A DNA stretch of 64,000 nucleotides from Ancylostoma caninum (GCA_037903475.1 JBAJFG010000043.1:62001-126000); one strand, 5' to 3'. Positions 10,880 through 22,559 are shown, counted from the first letter of the stretch. The notes: generated from the sequence alone by a model not told the origin. Made by a program: numbers and translations.

Positions 10880-12600
10880 TTTTGAATCTAACTGATCATA
10901 TTAGGGATTTCGCACAAGTGACGGGATTCCACAAATTGTATTTAAAAGATGTGCTAATCAGTTGGCAGTCGCTGTTTCCATAATTATCAACCTCTCTCTA
11001 AGAGGTGGTGTTATTCCCAGTGTGTGGAAACAAGGTATAGTCATTCCCATTCCTAAAAAAAGCACGGCTTCTCGTTTGAGTGATTTTCGGCCCATTTGCA
11101 TCAATTCTGTCGTTTGTAAGATAACCGAAAAATTTGTCAGGAAAAAACTTCTCGACTACTGTGTGAGGGAACACCTACTGCCAACTGAACAGTACGGTTT
11201 TTTGCATGGTTCGTCCACAACATTGCAATTGCTTGCATGTGATCACCATTGGAAGAAGGCGCTAACACAGAACAAATACACGGATGTTCTTTATTTTGAT
11301 TTATCAAAAGCTTTTGACACATTGAATATAACTAGATTGATTCAAAAACTATTCGCGATAGGAATCCAGGGGCCTATGCTCAGATGGATCTCGTCTTACC
11401 TATTGAACAGGACTTTTTGTGTGAGATTTGACACAGCCATTTCATCAATGTATCCAGTAACGAGTGGGGTCCCCCAGGGCGGCGTGTTGTCTCCTTTGTT
11501 ATTTATTATTTACACCAAAGAAATTCCGTCAATATTGTCAATGAGTACTCGAGTGGAAGTAGTTACCTATGCTGACGACATCAAAGTGTATGGTACATAC
11601 TCTGAGACAGAAAAAGATGACGTAACCAACGCTCTGAAAATCTCACTACAGCAGCTCCTCTCTTGGGCCACTATCAATGGTATTCATGTGAACCTCTTAA
11701 AAAGTTCGTGCATGACCATCTCTAGGAAGATCCCTCCACATCCTCTGGTTGACTACTCCCACTCCGGTATATCATTGCCGAGGCCTTCCGTCATTCGTGA
11801 TCTTGGTCTTCTTGTTACCCCTAGACTTGGTTCGGCTGATTATGTTGAGACCATACAGCGGAAGGCCATGCGAAAGATGTACCTATTATTTCGTAACGTG
11901 AAGTATGCTAACAAAGATGTATACATCAAACTATACAGGGCTTATATTGTACCTCAACTGGAGTATGCTAGTCAGGTTTGGAGTCCTTATTTGAGGAAAG
12001 ATATTAGGGCCATTGAAAAAGTACAGGTGGTTTTCACGCGCATCCTATTTTACAGACTTTTTCCGAACCCCAGCTATCCTGAAAATCTCCCTTCGTATAG
12101 CTCGAGATTACAGCGTTTGAACTTGAAGAGCCTATTTTATCGAAGAGTTTTCGCGGACATCGTGCTGGCATTTCGAATTCTGAGAATGGAAACGAAATTG
12201 AAGCCAAGTGATTTCTGGATATGGAAACCCTGTTCGGGACGTACGGGGAAGTTCAATTTTCACCATCCCCATATCCGATATAGCAGCTTACTTTTTGAAA
12301 ACTCATTTTTCGTGAGAACTGCTAAATGGCTGCAAAAATTACCGGAACAGTTATTATCGTCACAAGACAGTTACTCGTTCAAGCGAAAACTCCAGTCTTA
12401 TGACTTGCTAGAGTTATTAGGAATAGAAGATCTAGGACTTTAACGAAATACTTTCGCAGATTTGCAGTTTCTGTTTGTCCAGATGTTTCAGATGTGCCGT
12501 ATCTGTGACTATTCAGCTCGATCCTACTTCTTGAGGATTTACTGACGAGGCGCGGGTTCAGAGCCAGATAAATGTTGTGAATACACTTACCTTTCCTTGC
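10880..12600 (+). mobile_element. CR1/Jockey-like LINE, 5'-truncated insertion
   Basis: The element is recognised by its reverse transcriptase ORF. Readable homology starts near 10890 (TDHIRDFAQ in another frame, then a small indel and stop), and the endonuclease domain that should precede it is missing, typical of incomplete reverse transcription. After the stop at 12443 comes about 150 bases of probable 3' UTR; the true 3' end is not certain, and no clean tail repeat or target duplication was identified. Confidence 0.8.
10905..12443 (+). CDS. LINE reverse transcriptase ORF (CR1/Jockey-like), N-terminally truncated
   Basis: The frame is open from after a stop at 10902 to TAA at 12443, over 500 codons without interruption; there is no ATG at the left end, so it is a 5'-truncated ORF2. 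Counting from 10962: fingers motif near residues 20-45 (WKQGIVIPIPKKS, DFRPI), palm motif A with the first catalytic Asp at about 113 (YFDLSKAFDTLN), motif B near 169 (GVPQGGVLSPLLF), catalytic motif C at 203-206 (TYADDIKVYG), and thumb/C-terminal blocks (LYRAYIVPQLEYASQVW, then IEKVQVVFTRILF, then SFFVRTAKWLQKLP). The protein would copy element RNA at the target site. All catalytic residues are present, in contrast to every other transposon ORF in the window, so this is the youngest coding insertion here. It lacks the endonuclease and so is not autonomous. Confidence 0.9.
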   Translation, partial: GFRTSDGIPQIVFKRCANQLAVAVSIIINLSLRGGVIPSVWKQGIVIPIPKKSTASRLSDFRPICINSVVCKITEKFVRKKLLDYCVREHLLPTEQYGFLHGSSTTLQLLACDHHWKKALTQNKYTDVLYFDLSKAFDTLNITRLIQKLFAIGIQGPMLRWISSYLLNRTFCVRFDTAISSMYPVTSGVPQGGVLSPLLFIIYTKEIPSILSMSTRVEVVTYADDIKVYGTYSETEKDDVTNALKISLQQLLSWATINGIHVNLLKSSCMTISRKIPPHPLVDYSHSGISLPRPSVIRDLGLLVTPRLGSADYVETIQRKAMRKMYLLFRNVKYANKDVYIKLYRAYIVPQLEYASQVWSPYLRKDIRAIEKVQVVFTRILFYRLFPNPSYPENLPSYSSRLQRLNLKSLFYRRVFADIVLAFRILRMETKLKPSDFWIWKPCSGRTGKFNFHHPHIRYSSLLFENSFFVRTAKWLQKLPEQLLSSQDSYSFKRKLQSYDLLELLGIEDLGL

Positions 12601-13615
12601 GTATGTCTCTCCTATTTTTTGTTATTTACTTTTTTTTTCTTGACTGTTTCACTTATCTCTGCGCTACCTTGCGAGTCCTTGAACCTACTCAGTCATTACC
12701 TAATTATATAGCCGCTTTTTTGCTGGCTCTCTTGGGTAGTATCGGAACTTGAACCCTAGTTGCTGGTAATTTCAGTATGAGTGTATGTTCCATGGAAGAT
12801 TTTGTTATAATTCTTTAAAGGGGTCTGGATCAGCTAGCCTCTGGCACCGGGCTCGCTGATGGTTTCATCAATCGGTGATATGGGTGATATTACAGAATCT
12901 TTCATGGGATATACGCAACCAACCGGAAATCATTTCGCTCAGGAAAACTTGGTAGCGTTCCTCCAGATCTAATGTTAATGATTCTGAGCCGTTTAACATT
13001 ATACAACCCCAGAAATTGAGTGAGGTCTCGCTCAGTGGCGTGGAACGAGTCCTTGAATCTCTCTTTTCTTTAGTTTTGATTTCTTGAACGTTCGTTGTTC
13101 CTCTTTTCTTTTTCGACTGAGTTTTTCTTCTCTGAAGTTAGCCTGATTTGTAGAGCACGCCTCATTTTTTGGCGTATCAAATAAATAAATATTAGTGCGC
13201 TTTTTCAACGTGTGTAAGCTGAGAATATAGCTGTTCATGAAGAAAAACTGGTTGAGCTTGGGTAGGGAATACCATTACCTGCATTATGCCACATAACTAT
13301 TACAGATGATATGTATAAAAACAAAAATGTAGACTGAAGGAATAGTTTTATCTCCGGTGAGTTTCATCAGCATAGTCAAGGAGAATCAGGTTTGTTCTTC
13401 GTCTTTTCATTTGTGTTTGTCAGTGCTACTTTTCCGTCTCTGCCGTCTTTCTAAACAGTGTCAACATAAGCTCCTGCATTTTCTTTCATTCTCAAATTTC
13501 GCCATAAAAGTTAAAGCTAATCCAGCATGTTTGATACCTCTGGAGTGCTCCTCATCTACTTCACAAGGAACTGTGCCCTAGCGTTCTTGTTACTTCGAAA
13601 TAGTTAAGACATGGG
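12600..13615. other. No gene seen; contains an AAAT tract
   Basis: AT-rich sequence between the LINE and the mariner fossil. An ATAAATAAATAAAT-type tract at 13179-13192 may be the tail of an otherwise unrecognised retroelement. The open frame at 13032-13238 (-) is low-complexity and Lys-rich. Confidence 0.4.
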
Positions 13616-13628
13616 CGTACGAAATGAT

Positions 13629-14230
13629 ATGTCACCGGCAAAAATCAGCACTATCGACATCTCCGCCTCTTCAGTTGAGAGAGGGCTAAATGCGACCATA
13701 GCTGCATAGGAGGTCTGCGCTTTATATGGAGAAGATTCTATGCCAGAAAAGCTGTTCAGCTGTCGTATTCCAGGTTCAGAGATCGTGCATATGACTTAAA
13801 CGACGGATCTCATTCCGGCCAACCATCCAACTTTGTTGAGGCTCATCTCGATGCTTTGCTCATGGGGGGATACTTGTAGCAAAGCATAGAAATTGCGCAA
13901 CGCACCTGTATTTTATGGGAAGGCCCAGAAACTAGGTGCTTGGGTGTGTACCACATTTTGGAGGACGCAAACAAATATCGACGTCACTGTCGCCCTGGAG
14001 CATCTTTCTTGACACCCCAGCATCCATAGCCATAGGTCGCCATCCTTACATTGAGCATCTCATGAGTCATAACGACGACAAAACCATCGCACGTGGTTGC
14101 AACCGCGACGCAAAGCCGTACATCAAGTGATTTTCAAATAAAAAGGGTAAACATGATGCGACGGCCACGCTCGTCGAGTCGCGTCGCGAGAACAGCAGTT
14201 ATCAGAACATGGTTCTCTGTGCCAGTTGTC
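13629..14230 (+). pseudogene. mariner-family transposase pseudogene
   Basis: Fragments of a mariner transposase can be followed through several frames. They start with MSPAKISTID from an ATG at 13629 or, in the next frame, HYRHLRLFS. Then come the first helix-turn-helix (VCALYGEDSMPEK, frameshift, SRFRDRAYDLNDGSHSGQPS), the second (FVEAHLDALL, then a stop) and the linker GKAQKLGAWV, where mariner proteins have LGxWVPHxL. Beyond about 14050 the similarity fades; the catalytic D,D34D residues cannot be placed with confidence. At least two frameshifts and several stops make it inactive. Terminal inverted repeats were not identified. Mariners are known in hookworms (for example bandit of Ancylostoma caninum); whether this is related needs alignment. 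Confidence 0.75.
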
Positions 14231-14496
14231 AACTGCCGTACATTAATTAAATAAGATCGAAATCACCTTCAAACTCGGAAGTTAAATCTTAATTGCGACT
14301 GGTAATCGATGCGAACATTTATAGTGTGCAGCTGTACAGCTTCACAATTGCGAAGGACAGAAGGCTATTTAGACGAGAAATGAATGGGATGTTCTTTTGC
14401 ATCCCCCATACTCTTCTGGCCTCTTCGGGCTACCAGCTTTTCCGGTCAAAAAGAGAAACGTTACCCTCGCCGACGGAGAGAAGGTAATACATTGGC

Positions 14497-14816
14497 TGAA
14501 AGGCAGTGTCCCACCTCACTATCACCGGCCGAGAATTTGGCCAAATTCTTGGCCGGTGGACGAGGCGCCTCCCGCCTGCGGCGCAGTTTTCGGCAATGAG
14601 AACACCTGTGCGATCAATGAGATCTGCTGAGGTGTATGGCAAGACAGGCAGTTTCCTTGCCGAGGAACTTGTCCACGCCAAGTTGGATTGGTCCCTCAAA
14701 AAGGGTTTTTGACGGTTTTATCAGAAATCACGTACATTATTGGACTTAGCTTGTCGAGTAGGTCCGGATTCTGTTAGTGTCTCAGAATCGAAAATGAGGT
14801 GAGACACTGCCTTTAA
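14497..14816. mobile_element. MITE with TTAA target duplication (AGGCA-end group), copy A
   Basis: The element proper is 14501-14812 (312 bp). Left end AGGCAGTGTCCCACCTCACT and right end (read inward on the minus strand) AGGCAGTGTCTCACCTCATT form terminal inverted repeats of about 22 bp. The right flank is TTAA (14813-14816) and the left flank is TGAA (14497-14500), a one-base-decayed duplicate. Inside is a near-perfect 36-bp palindrome at 14523-14558 centred on TTTGGCCAAA. Overlapping small open frames have no domains. It is non-autonomous, and its TTAA duplication points to a piggyBac-like or similar transposase supplied in trans. Confidence 0.85.
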
Positions 14817-14819
14817 GTA

Positions 14820-16880
14820 CTTCTTCAATACCAGAAATGAAAATTCCTCCATGAGAGGCATCTGAACACTAGTAGGACATTATGACTCATTATGACTTTG
14901 TAGCGGGAAATGTGGGAGAATACATCATTGCATTGTTAACTAATTGCTGCTACCTTTGCAGTCGGGGTGCTAGTTTTCAGGGTTAACCCAACCCCTTTCA
15001 AAAAAGTACATACAATCCTTCCCTCGGTTTACCCTTTTCCAGAGTGTATAGAGTTGATTAGCAGTCGTGGGACGTAACTACAAAACTATGACAAGAATAG
15101 CCCTTCAAATTGCTGTTATTCCATGAATTAATACTAGATGTTAGGGATGGTTCTGATGAACAACATCGCCCAGTAGCCGCATGGTTGTGGTCCAGTCTAG
15201 TGCTTCCTTTGTCCAAAACTCAATTCCTAGCAATATGAGGGATTCCAACTTTTGTAAAACCGTATAATTACTCCGGCTCATGATATGTGTTACCACTTTT
15301 GATTTGAAATCTTTTCAGTCTCAATCTTTAAGTTACTGGTGAACTCACCAGTGCTCACAGAATTTCCTCTTCGCTTCGTAAAATTCTGAGTACCTGAATA
15401 TTCCTTCATTATTTACTCGTTTTCGATATTGAAATAAGGAACTTATCACTCCTAAAGGGCATTCTCCTTTGGGGCGAGAGATGTAGCGCAGTGTCATAAG
15501 GAGATCCTCAAACTTCTAATATTGCGACAGATGTGGAAAGTGCAAAACAATAAAATGCTTAGGACTACTTTTAGAGAGCCTATGCTCTATAATCTATCAA
15601 GTGCATTGAAAATGCTTGCATATCGCACTACTTAGCTTGCACTGGCAAGTAGAATCCAAATTATTCCAGTGTGTAAAGGGGAACTCCCGTACAAACATAG
15701 TATAATAAATACGCTTTCCAAGAAAATTTTCATTTATCGGCGTGCATCATCTGCCCCTACCTATACTGCGTCTGAAAACCTTCACCTCGTGATGTTTAGA
15801 TCTTCTAACACTGGACTATGGTGATTATCTATGTCCTAGCCCTTGTTGTGACATTTGGAGTATTATAGGTATGGATCAAGGATCATACTGAGGGTTTTAT
15901 TCACCTAGGGCAAGAAATAGAAAAGCTGCCTAGTCTTGAGCTGCCAACTTTCGCTAGAGTACCTTGTTCTGAGAGCCAAGATTCCCTTTATGATAGAAGT
16001 AATTATTAAATTTGATTAGGGCCAGGATTCGTGGAGGCAAAACCGGACGAAACCTGGTTAGCGAACCAATTTACACTTCTTGAGTCTCATGACATTACTT
16101 AGTTTACACGACACCCGATCACCGGACCATTGTTGGTTCTATTGGTAACCGTTTCATGAATCCCACCTCAGGAAGTTAGCATCATCATTTATTTAGCATG
16201 TTGAACCTCTGCCCTCGTTCTCGACGTTACAGGCCTAGATGCGTAACATACCCAGTTGAAATTGGTAACCAACCCACAACTGTAATTAGTAAACGTGCTG
16301 GCGCCCAGATCTCAAAGGTGCATGCGGCTTTAGAACTTTTTTGTGGCCTAAGTGGACTTCAGCGAATAAATAAGCACATGAGTATATAAATAAATGAATA
16401 CTTACGTACATATATCAAGTATTGTTATCTCTGTCCAAGCTGAGAACTGGTGAAGCCTACCATCCTAGCCCAGTGATCTACAATAATGAATGGTACAGGG
16501 CATATCCTGTTCCTAGGCGACAACCTTTGTCGTTAGCCCTTCTTTCCTCTAGCAGCTAAGGTAACGTTGCGAAGCGCTTTTAGTTCGAGCGTAAAAATTG
16601 TACGTGAGGTAGTATTGAATAAAGTGGTAGCCATCGTCAAAGCCTTCGACATTACCTATCGTTCGGAGAAATGGATTACTGTTCACATGGATCTTCGTGG
16701 TTTTCCATACGCTTCCCATTTGTGTCGTATCCCATAAATGTTACATGTTGAAATTGAAGGGATTCCTTGGAATTTATGGCCCAATTCAGATGAAAACGCA
16801 TATTGGATGTATGTGTCAAATGCAAGCATACATTCATGAGAGGATTTTTCATGAAGAGCACTTGAGGCTGGATATTCACG
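14820..16880. other. No gene seen
   Basis: Unremarkable AT-rich sequence without recognisable coding blocks, inverted repeats or RNA genes. A short ATAAATAAATGAATA tract lies at 16386-16400. Confidence 0.5.
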
Positions 16881-16901
16881 CAACATGGTTTAATTATCCA
16901 C

Positions 16902-16923
16902 TGTTCAATTACCCAGGTTCGAG
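16902..16923 (+). other. SL1-like 22-mer (probably fortuitous)
   Basis: These 22 bases match the nematode spliced leader SL1 at 18 of 22 positions. Just upstream, 16887-16900 (GGTTTAATTATCCA) matches the first 14 SL1 bases with one difference. The sequence after the 22-mer is not the GTAAAC-type donor of an SL RNA gene, so this is not an SL RNA gene. It could be chance or the relic of a retrocopied trans-spliced mRNA. Confidence 0.2.
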
Positions 16924-17567
16924 ACATTCATCATGTTATTATTCTGCTATTATTCCAAACGCACGATGGATGGACGAGCATGCTTCACTCCAGTGAGTTC
17001 TCTCGTTGACTCGTGCTGCAAACTTAGGGCTCCTCCTACTGGCTAGAACTAGTAAAATCTCTATGCTTCTAGTTAACTTTCCGTATCAGGGATATATCCT
17101 CCTATATGAAGACTGGTAAGGGTCCAGATTTTTCTGGCGCCAGACCTTGACAGTCTTGCAAAATCTTTCGTGCAGTGCAGTGCATAGGCAATGTGGGAGG
17201 AAGAGATGGGCAGACGTCAAACGCAAAACCGATATAGAGCGATCTCCAGGTCCTTTGGGCGAGATCAGAGCGCGGCCTGGCGAAGACCTCCATAGGCACA
17301 GTGAGCGATAGTGTCCTTTGCACCCTCTCATATAGCTTAATTTCATGCTCTAGCATCCGTGCTAAAGTCCCTGAGTGATTCTGCAGCCACGGAATCGTTC
17401 CAGTTTGTAAGCTCACGTGCACTGAAAAAATGCGCCATCATTGGCCATTGTGACATTTCATTTCCCGTGATCAAGTATGCAAACAGTCAAATTTTCTCAA
17501 GTATGTAAGTAGTTACACGGTGACAACAAACGGGGAATGTAGCATTGTATCGGAAAGAATTACAGCT

Positions 17568-18014
17568 TTAAAGGCAACAAGAGCCGAAATCCTCAACTCC
17601 GGGCCGAGGAGCGCGTGGTGAATTACAGACTCAGCACATCATAAATGTGAAACGAACACAAACAATGATGGCTTGCCTGCAGAGAAAATGGAAACTTCGT
17701 CGCGAACACGCCTGGCAGAGTTCGCGCCGGTACGAGTTTTCCTCCATGCTAAAGCCGTTGCGGCGCGTGGTTTGGCGCAAAGGTAGTACGAAGTGCGTCC
17801 AATTCACAGGGTTTCGTGGCGGGACGCACACCCGACATCGGAGCATTCGTTCGCGCGCGAACACGCCCAGCCGTGTTCGCGACGACAGTTCCAGTTTCTC
17901 TGAAGGTAAGCCATCATTGCCTGTGTTCGTTTCACAATTATGATGTGCTGAGTCTGTACTTCACCACGCGCACCTCAGCTCGGAGTCGAGGATTTCGGCT
18001 CCTGTTGCCTTTAA
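17568..18014. mobile_element. Long-armed foldback MITE with TTAA duplication, copy B
   Basis: The element proper is 17572-18010 (439 bp), flanked on both sides by TTAA (17568-17571 and 18011-18014). The ends are AGGCAACAAGAGCCGAAATC and AGGCAACAGGAGCCGAAATC, and the inverted repeat continues for at least 150 bp on each side through CAGACTCAGCACATCAT, GTGAAACGAACACA and GTCGTCGCGAACACG, at about 85-90% identity by eye. The whole element could form a hairpin with a loop of roughly 100 nt. The open frames inside (17647-17943 and others) are by-products of this structure. Same AGGCA ends and TTAA target as the elements at 14501 and 51865. Confidence 0.9.
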
Positions 18015-18019
18015 TGTTA

Positions 18020-20725
18020 ATGTGATGAAGAATCCTCGAACAAGGGTAACAGCTAGCACCACGATTACAACAAGTCCAGGATTGGCCAGGCGACTAGGCT
18101 GATAGACCACACTCAGCTCATAAAAAAATCTCGTACTCAAGCTCAATTAATTACTACTTTCGCTTCTGTTTTGATTTCCTAAGGATTTCGTAGGCGTGAA
18201 GTTTCTGTATATACCTCAACTGGCTGCCCCACCCCGCTTTCTAGCGACCCGCAGGGGCGCTAGTCATAGTAAGAAACGGATACGAGGATATAAATTTTCA
18301 GTTTTTTTTTGAATTTTGAGGCATGACCTTATCCACTATGTATTAAAATGGTCTTCAACGCTGCAAGTAGAACTCATTTGCATGTGCACCGCGACAGGAG
18401 TGCGTTTTTTTTCGGACACACGCAATCAACATCATGCAAACCGACCGTAGCTCCGTCGTTGATTTGGATGAGAGAAAGGAAGCTGAAATCATACGAATTT
18501 CGTAACTCAAAGAGTAAAAAAACTGCCAGAAAACCTCTAGGAGGAGGAGGAAGCAAGGTCTTAGTTTATAGTTCCTTCAGATATTTTACCCCTTGTGGTG
18601 ACAATGGTGCTTTGTTGCCAAACATGGAAAATTGTGTGTTCTGCTCATTTCTCTGGGAAATTCTCACTCAACGAGCACTGAACACGCGAACGCGGGACTG
18701 TGGTGATTGCCCTGACGATTTTACTACGAACGCTCATTACCATTCTTTCATTTCATCTCATCCGTGACGTTTTTTTCAACCAATCAGCTAAGCCACCATC
18801 GTAAATCCTAAATTGTTGCGTTTTCGCCATCAATTGTTCGGTTCGATGAAGCTAATGATGTAAGCGACGTCACCAACAAGACAGGGTGTATCTGTCATTG
18901 TTTCCGGATTACGTTCTTGAAGCAGAGTTGGCAATATTGGTTCCAGAATGATAATACAACAATCGTTCCAGAAGGGATCTCTTTGTCTGGATCTGATTCC
19001 ATCAAGTCTGAGGTACAGAAATATTGCCAAAATTTAGATGGAAAGTTTCCTAGGTTGGAAAAGAAACATAAAAGTACATAGAAGTACAGATCTGCTTCAG
19101 CAGAAGCCATAGGTTAAACTTTAAGCTTGAAAGCAGTGCATGAATGAACTGATCAAAAACATCTAATCAAGTGTTTCTACCCTGCAATCCTCAGCATTGT
19201 CTTCACATCTTCATCAATGAATACACCTACTCGTACCTACTACTAGTAGCTAGGCAAGCTAGGCAATGGTAAGCTGAATTCTTGAAATTCCCCGTCCAAA
19301 ATAAAATCGGCTGCTGCAAAATCCTCTCTTGCGTGAATCTTCATGATCACTCTTTTATCTGTCACCTACCCTTGATCCACTTCAACTTATTGTGAAAATC
19401 AACTGCTTAGACTTCTATTCGACTTCTTAACAGTAATTTCTACATACTGCTGACCTCTTCGCTCTTTGACTCATCGATGAAGATCCCGTTAGCTTGCTTG
19501 CAGTGTTACAACATAGATCTATAAATATAATATAAACTTCTCTTCGGCCCTATTTCCAGATACATCTGCTGTTTCGCTAAATACTGGAGATTTCCTTACA
19601 TTTTCCTTCTAATTGGACATTTTTTGAATCCCGTTCAGTGCTGAAATTAAACTTTTGTTGGACATAGAAAGAATCGAATATCTCATGAAAATAAATGTAC
19701 AGCAGTGGCGGGAGCAAGAGGTGAGGTGGCACCCAGAAAGGTTCGAAAGACCTTGGAATTTTTTTCCATGGATCTCATGAAATGCCCAGAGGAACACATA
19801 GTATTCAGTCTTTTAACTGTTCTTAATTCAATTTATAATTCTCGAAATCAAAATAGATAAAATGTCTAAATAGTGAACACAAATTTAAAGTTGGTTGATC
19901 AACTTATTCAATTTATTTTTGTGGCACACACATTTGGCCATCCTTTGCCTATCCACAAAAGAATTTCATAGTCTACCGCTTTTCAGTAATAATAATAATG
20001 TAGAGTTCATACTACAGACAAACACATATACATGTGTGACTGAGGTGACCGTTGTGTTCGTTAGTAGCAGGGAATTTTAGCCAAATATCTAACTTTTGTT
20101 ATTCACATGCAAATCTTTTGTGTGCCGAAGTTTACTTTATGCAATGCATTACGTAACTGACTCTCTTTATTCACACCCCGAAGTTAGGCAGGGGCAAGTT
20201 AGGCACGTTGAAGACCGATGTTTGTCCTTTCGTTGCTTTCTCGAGTCCTTTAAAACTACTTAAAACCTGCACTAAGCCAGCGTAATGTATGCTCAAAGTC
20301 CTGGCTCATGTGGCCAGACGCCACTTGACAATGAGCACTTATTGTAGAATGATTAATGCTTGACAAGTCGCCCCACAATGCCCTCGGCGGGCATTGTTTT
20401 TCTCCGCCACTGCTCTAGGCGCGATGTCATATGTCGCTCTTATAAGAGTACGAATCACTAAAACGCCATCGTAAAAAATGTTGCCTGGACTACGTCTTGG
20501 CTTTCATCTTTGCTCAAATCTGTTCCATTCCTTAACTCGAACTTGCTACTTGTGAGAATTTTCCTTCAACGCTGTTCCACAATATCTTATGCACGCGGAA
20601 ACTATTTTCGTTGTCTATAAGGTATTGATGATTAATTTTTCCCAAAAAATCCTTTTTGTTTGCTGTATGTTGGTAGGCCTCTCCATTGCAGTTCGAATTT
20701 CAATAGCAGAGTTTCTATTGGTACA
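18020..20725. other. No supported gene
   Basis: The longest open frame (18348-18767, +) has no recognisable domain and a composition typical of noncoding DNA here. A GTGGCGG-containing stretch at 19700-19740 resembles similar ones near 20390, 27490 and 33165, perhaps ends of an old repeat. Nothing else stands out. Confidence 0.45.
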
Positions 20726-20732
20726 CATTGTG

Positions 20733-20920
20733 TACAGTCGTCGCCGTAGAATCTGAAAATTTTCGCGGGATTTGCGAGATTTTCGCATAACTTCTTTGAG
20801 AAAGGGTTAATTTCTAAAAGGAAAACGCTGCGATATTCAGAACGATGCTCTACACATGGGTTTACAAAGATTAGGGCTAGGGCTGATTAGGGCTGATCTT
20901 GAGCGGCTGTCACCAAATAT
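20733..20920 (+). repeat. Dispersed repeat family, copy 1 (188 bp)
   Basis: Begins TACAGTCGTCGCCGTAGAAT and ends GAGCGGCTGTCACCAAATA. The whole unit recurs in reverse orientation at 38687-38873 with the same ends and interior blocks such as GCATAACTTCTTTGAGAA. The TA at the outer edge fits a Tc/mariner-type insertion, but the two ends are not inverted repeats of each other. Confidence 0.85.
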
Positions 20921-20924
20921 TTTG

Positions 20925-22555
20925 ATAAATTCGTTGATTACCTTGACCCCGCCCACTAATTAAGGTATAATTTCCCTCATCTAGCTACTCACCATTCATT
21001 CCCATTCCTACTGCAGTAAGTAACTAGCTGTCTAACGATTCTTCAGAATATAATTTTCATTGGAAAAACGTTCGAAATTACACACGGTCGGTGGCATCTT
21101 GAAAATATTGTAATCATGCATGTAGGTATATGTAAGTGTATGTGTACATGTTTGGGATTTACGTAAAAATAACCAATAGTCTCAAATTTCCATCATTTCT
21201 CCTTATTTCTAAACCTTATTTCTGAATTGTTGCCCTAGATTTAGGGAATGCATAGCAAGTAGGCTCATGTGATTGAGTTTGTTGTATGTTTAGGGTTTCT
21301 GTCTCCGATCTTTTCGCATTTTTTTCTTGATGGTGCATAAATAAATAAATAAAATAAATTTCTTTTCTTCTTAAAGAGCGAGGATCACCAGTGATTCGAT
21401 CGCAAATTCTATTCCTGCCTCTCACAGCGTTTTCATGTACGAATGGCCCCTGGCCCTGCCTGATCTACGAAACGTCGCCTATGAATCGGTAATCGAGCAG
21501 GCGCCACTGGGACATGTTGGCCGAATTGTTCGCTCGGGTTACTTTCGTAGATTGCAACGCATTCTTGATGAGGCTCATAGGTTGAAGCCAGTCACAGTGG
21601 TTTCTGGTCGCAGTTTAATCATTCATTTCAGGAACGGTTGCTAAGTAATTGAATGAGAAAAAGTTTCAAGAAGTGAAGGAATACAGCAGTCATGAGGAAT
21701 TTCTCCTGCTAAACTTACGATGTTTTAATAGTTTAGTTTGATAGTTTAATTAGTCCAAATGGCTATTAATACTTCCGCGTTTCTTTCCACGACATCATTC
21801 CGACTACTGACTAAAGCTTATAGTTCCTCTGCCGCGGAACTGATGATTCCGTTGATAGCTCAGGGTCACGCACTGATGATAAATGATACTAGCAGTAAAA
21901 ATATGCTCCTGACATGTTCCCGGCTGAATGTACTCGCAAGTTCCTCATTTCAAGCGCTACTTCCACCGCATTATACGCTTCAATGAAATTTCCTCCGCGT
22001 ATACTTTTTCTGGTGCAAAAATCAAATTCTGTAAGGTGCCAAGGCGGAGAAGGAAAACTCAAGTAAAGCAAGATGTTCGACCGTATATTGTTCCCTAAGG
22101 CTTCCCATTTTGTTGAAAAAATGGGAGAAATTTTTGAAGTTCCATCACCCTTGGCCAGCGAAACTTTTCAAGCGAGTTTTTTGAAGCTTACTTCAGTTTC
22201 TCACATCAGGAAATAGAAAAAAAGCGGATGCCTGTAGTCTTAATCAGTTGAACTAACTGAGGACCCATTACACTGATCATAACCGCAACATAGTAAAAAT
22301 TTTCTGATTCCACATAGTTTCTTTGTGTATCTGTGTGTTTTGTGCGAATTAGACGTAGACGGAACTGCTAATTTCTCCTTAGTCATATGCTCTATGTAGA
22401 ATTTTCTCATGTATGCTTCAATGGCATAGCCACTCCTCTGCTTGCTTTTCATTAGTTCTATTAGCAAAGAAATCAGATTACTGACGCTCAATACCGATGT
22501 CACTTTGCTTCTGTTTTCCTCTGCTTTTCGTTTCATCCTACCTTTTCAATTTGTC
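20925..22555. other. No supported gene; AAAT tract
   Basis: Contains an ATAAATAAATAAATAAAATA tract at 21338-21357, a possible retroelement tail. The minus-strand open frame 22240-22536 (98 codons from an ATG) is Lys/Ser-rich and has no recognised domain; it may be chance. Confidence 0.4.
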
Positions 22556-22559
22556 CTTC

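Noticed and set aside
18348..18767. 139-codon plus-strand open frame
   Set aside because: No domain, unlikely composition, no splice support.
22240..22536. 98-codon minus-strand ORF starting with ATG
   Set aside because: Lys/Ser-rich without a known motif; length within chance expectation.
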